Part shown: piece after piece, positions 63,466 through 64,000 of the stretch
Position numbering within the stretch: the first letter of the stretch is position 1
Layout of the letters: each line of letters begins with the position of its first letter
Assembly (NCBI RefSeq): GCF_011752975.1
Contig: NZ_VWWP01000002.1
Location: 620,001-684,000 of the forward strand
DNA length: 64,000 nucleotides
Reading direction: 5' to 3'
Source of the DNA: Chryseobacterium sp. Tr-659
GTDB lineage: Bacteria; Bacteroidota; Bacteroidia; Flavobacteriales; Weeksellaceae
Translations under genes and position numbers: made by a program
The notes under the pieces: model-generated
What the model was told of the DNA's origin: nothing
Seen by the model: the letters and a program-made list of their open reading frames with translations, nothing else
The model's database searches: none

Positions 63466-64000
63466 ATGAAGAAATCAGAAGCCACACGTCTTACTATTCT
63501 CCAGAAGGCGTTCGAATTAATCTATGTAAAAGGGTTTCAGACAACCAGCATTGATGAAATTATCGCAACGACTCAGGTAACTAAAGGTGCCTTTTACTAT
63601 CATTTTAAAACCAAGGATGAAATGGGACTCGCCATTATTAATGATCTGATGAAGCCCAATTTTAGGAAAATATTCATTAATTCTCTTCAGAACAGCCAAA
63701 ATCCTTTAGACAGTATTTATACCATTATGCATGATCTTCTGATGGAAAACGACTTTTTAAAGGTTGAATATGGCTGCCCCACATCTAATTTCGTTCAACA
63801 AATGGCACCTTGGCACCATGCTTTTACTCAAGCTTTGTATGAACTTTCAAAAGAATGGGAACTAGCTCTTGCAGAAAGTATTGAAAAAGGGAAAGAAGCC
63901 GGATTCATCAAGAAAGAAGTAAGTGCAAGAGAAGTAAGCGTTTTTGTTATTTCAGGCTATTGGGGAGTAAGAAATATGGGGAAACTGGAAAACACAAAAG
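63466..64000 (+). CDS. TetR-family transcriptional regulator (3' end outside window)
   Basis: About 178 codons are visible and the frame is open to the end of the window. The N-terminal HTH is textbook TetR: TRLTILQKAFELIYVKGFQT, TSIDEIIATTQVTKGAFYYHF, KTKDEMGLAII. The ligand domain that follows has GCPTSNFVQQMAPWHHAF, typical of the TetR_C group that includes YcdC/AcrR-like regulators. Its target, probably just beyond the window, cannot be seen. Confidence 0.9.
   Translation, partial: MKKSEATRLTILQKAFELIYVKGFQTTSIDEIIATTQVTKGAFYYHFKTKDEMGLAIINDLMKPNFRKIFINSLQNSQNPLDSIYTIMHDLLMENDFLKVEYGCPTSNFVQQMAPWHHAFTQALYELSKEWELALAESIEKGKEAGFIKKEVSAREVSVFVISGYWGVRNMGKLENTK

Noticed and set aside
1..64000. 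CRISPR arrays, tRNA or rRNA genes, prophage or insertion sequences
   Set aside because: No regularly spaced repeats, cloverleaf-like conserved segments, transposase or phage gene motifs were seen on either strand.

Overview
The window looks like chromosomal DNA of a Flavobacteriia species, most likely Chryseobacterium or a close relative. The evidence is an IND/CGB-type class B1 metallo-beta-lactamase, a type IX secretion sorting domain, promoters of the Bacteroidetes form (TTTG, 18 to 21 bases, TAnnTTTG), AT-rich DNA and several TTG starts. No tRNA, rRNA, CRISPR array, integrase, transposase or integron was seen. Two genes run off the ends: a STAND NTPase at the left and a TetR regulator at the right.

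Layout. 1-2648: 3' part of a very AT-rich nSTAND3-type NTPase, a probable antiviral or conflict gene. 2723-5497: ArsR regulator with two operator copies, then SRPBCC, YdeI/DUF1801, DoxX-like and DUF4256 genes, with related intergenic repeats between them. 5533-8021: secreted or lipoprotein genes of unknown role. 8062-12333: threonine aldolase, a DtxR-family metalloregulator and a TonB receptor whose promoter is overlapped by a 43-base palindrome. 12599-13318: the metallo-beta-lactamase. 13423-19486 (minus): heavy-metal RND efflux operon with a small histidine-rich exported protein, a CzcA-CzcC fusion and a CzcB adaptor. 19605-22873: an unknown gene, a candidate small RNA, and a divergent AraC/MFS pair. 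23429-25534: a papain-like lipoprotein and a T9SS cargo protein.

26008-32518: biotin operon on the minus strand (diiron-like protein, bioF, bioD, bioB, bioA) with a divergent MocR-type regulator. The diiron-like protein is the first gene and overlaps bioF; no known pimeloyl-forming gene is present in the window, so it is a candidate for a missing step. 32812-41872: hydroxamate siderophore operon made of a TonB receptor, a PLP decarboxylase, an NIS synthetase fused to an acyltransferase, an N-hydroxylase and a MATE exporter.

42010-56658: mixed accessory metabolism, including a serine hydrolase, an esterase, a nucleosidase/GNAT/Crp operon, a DsbA-like protein, an HxlR-controlled hydrolase/MFS pair, a second MFS, an MBL hydrolase, a solo LuxR-type HTH protein, a CAT-type acetyltransferase, a PPC-domain protein, and a Crp plus PRISE-type reductase. 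56884-63364: the ligase-associated DNA repair cluster (exonuclease, ATP-dependent ligase, Lhr-like helicase, PdeM) with a phosphoglycerate mutase gene inserted. 63466 to the end: partial TetR regulator.

All functional names come from reading motifs and family resemblance by eye; no database search was run.
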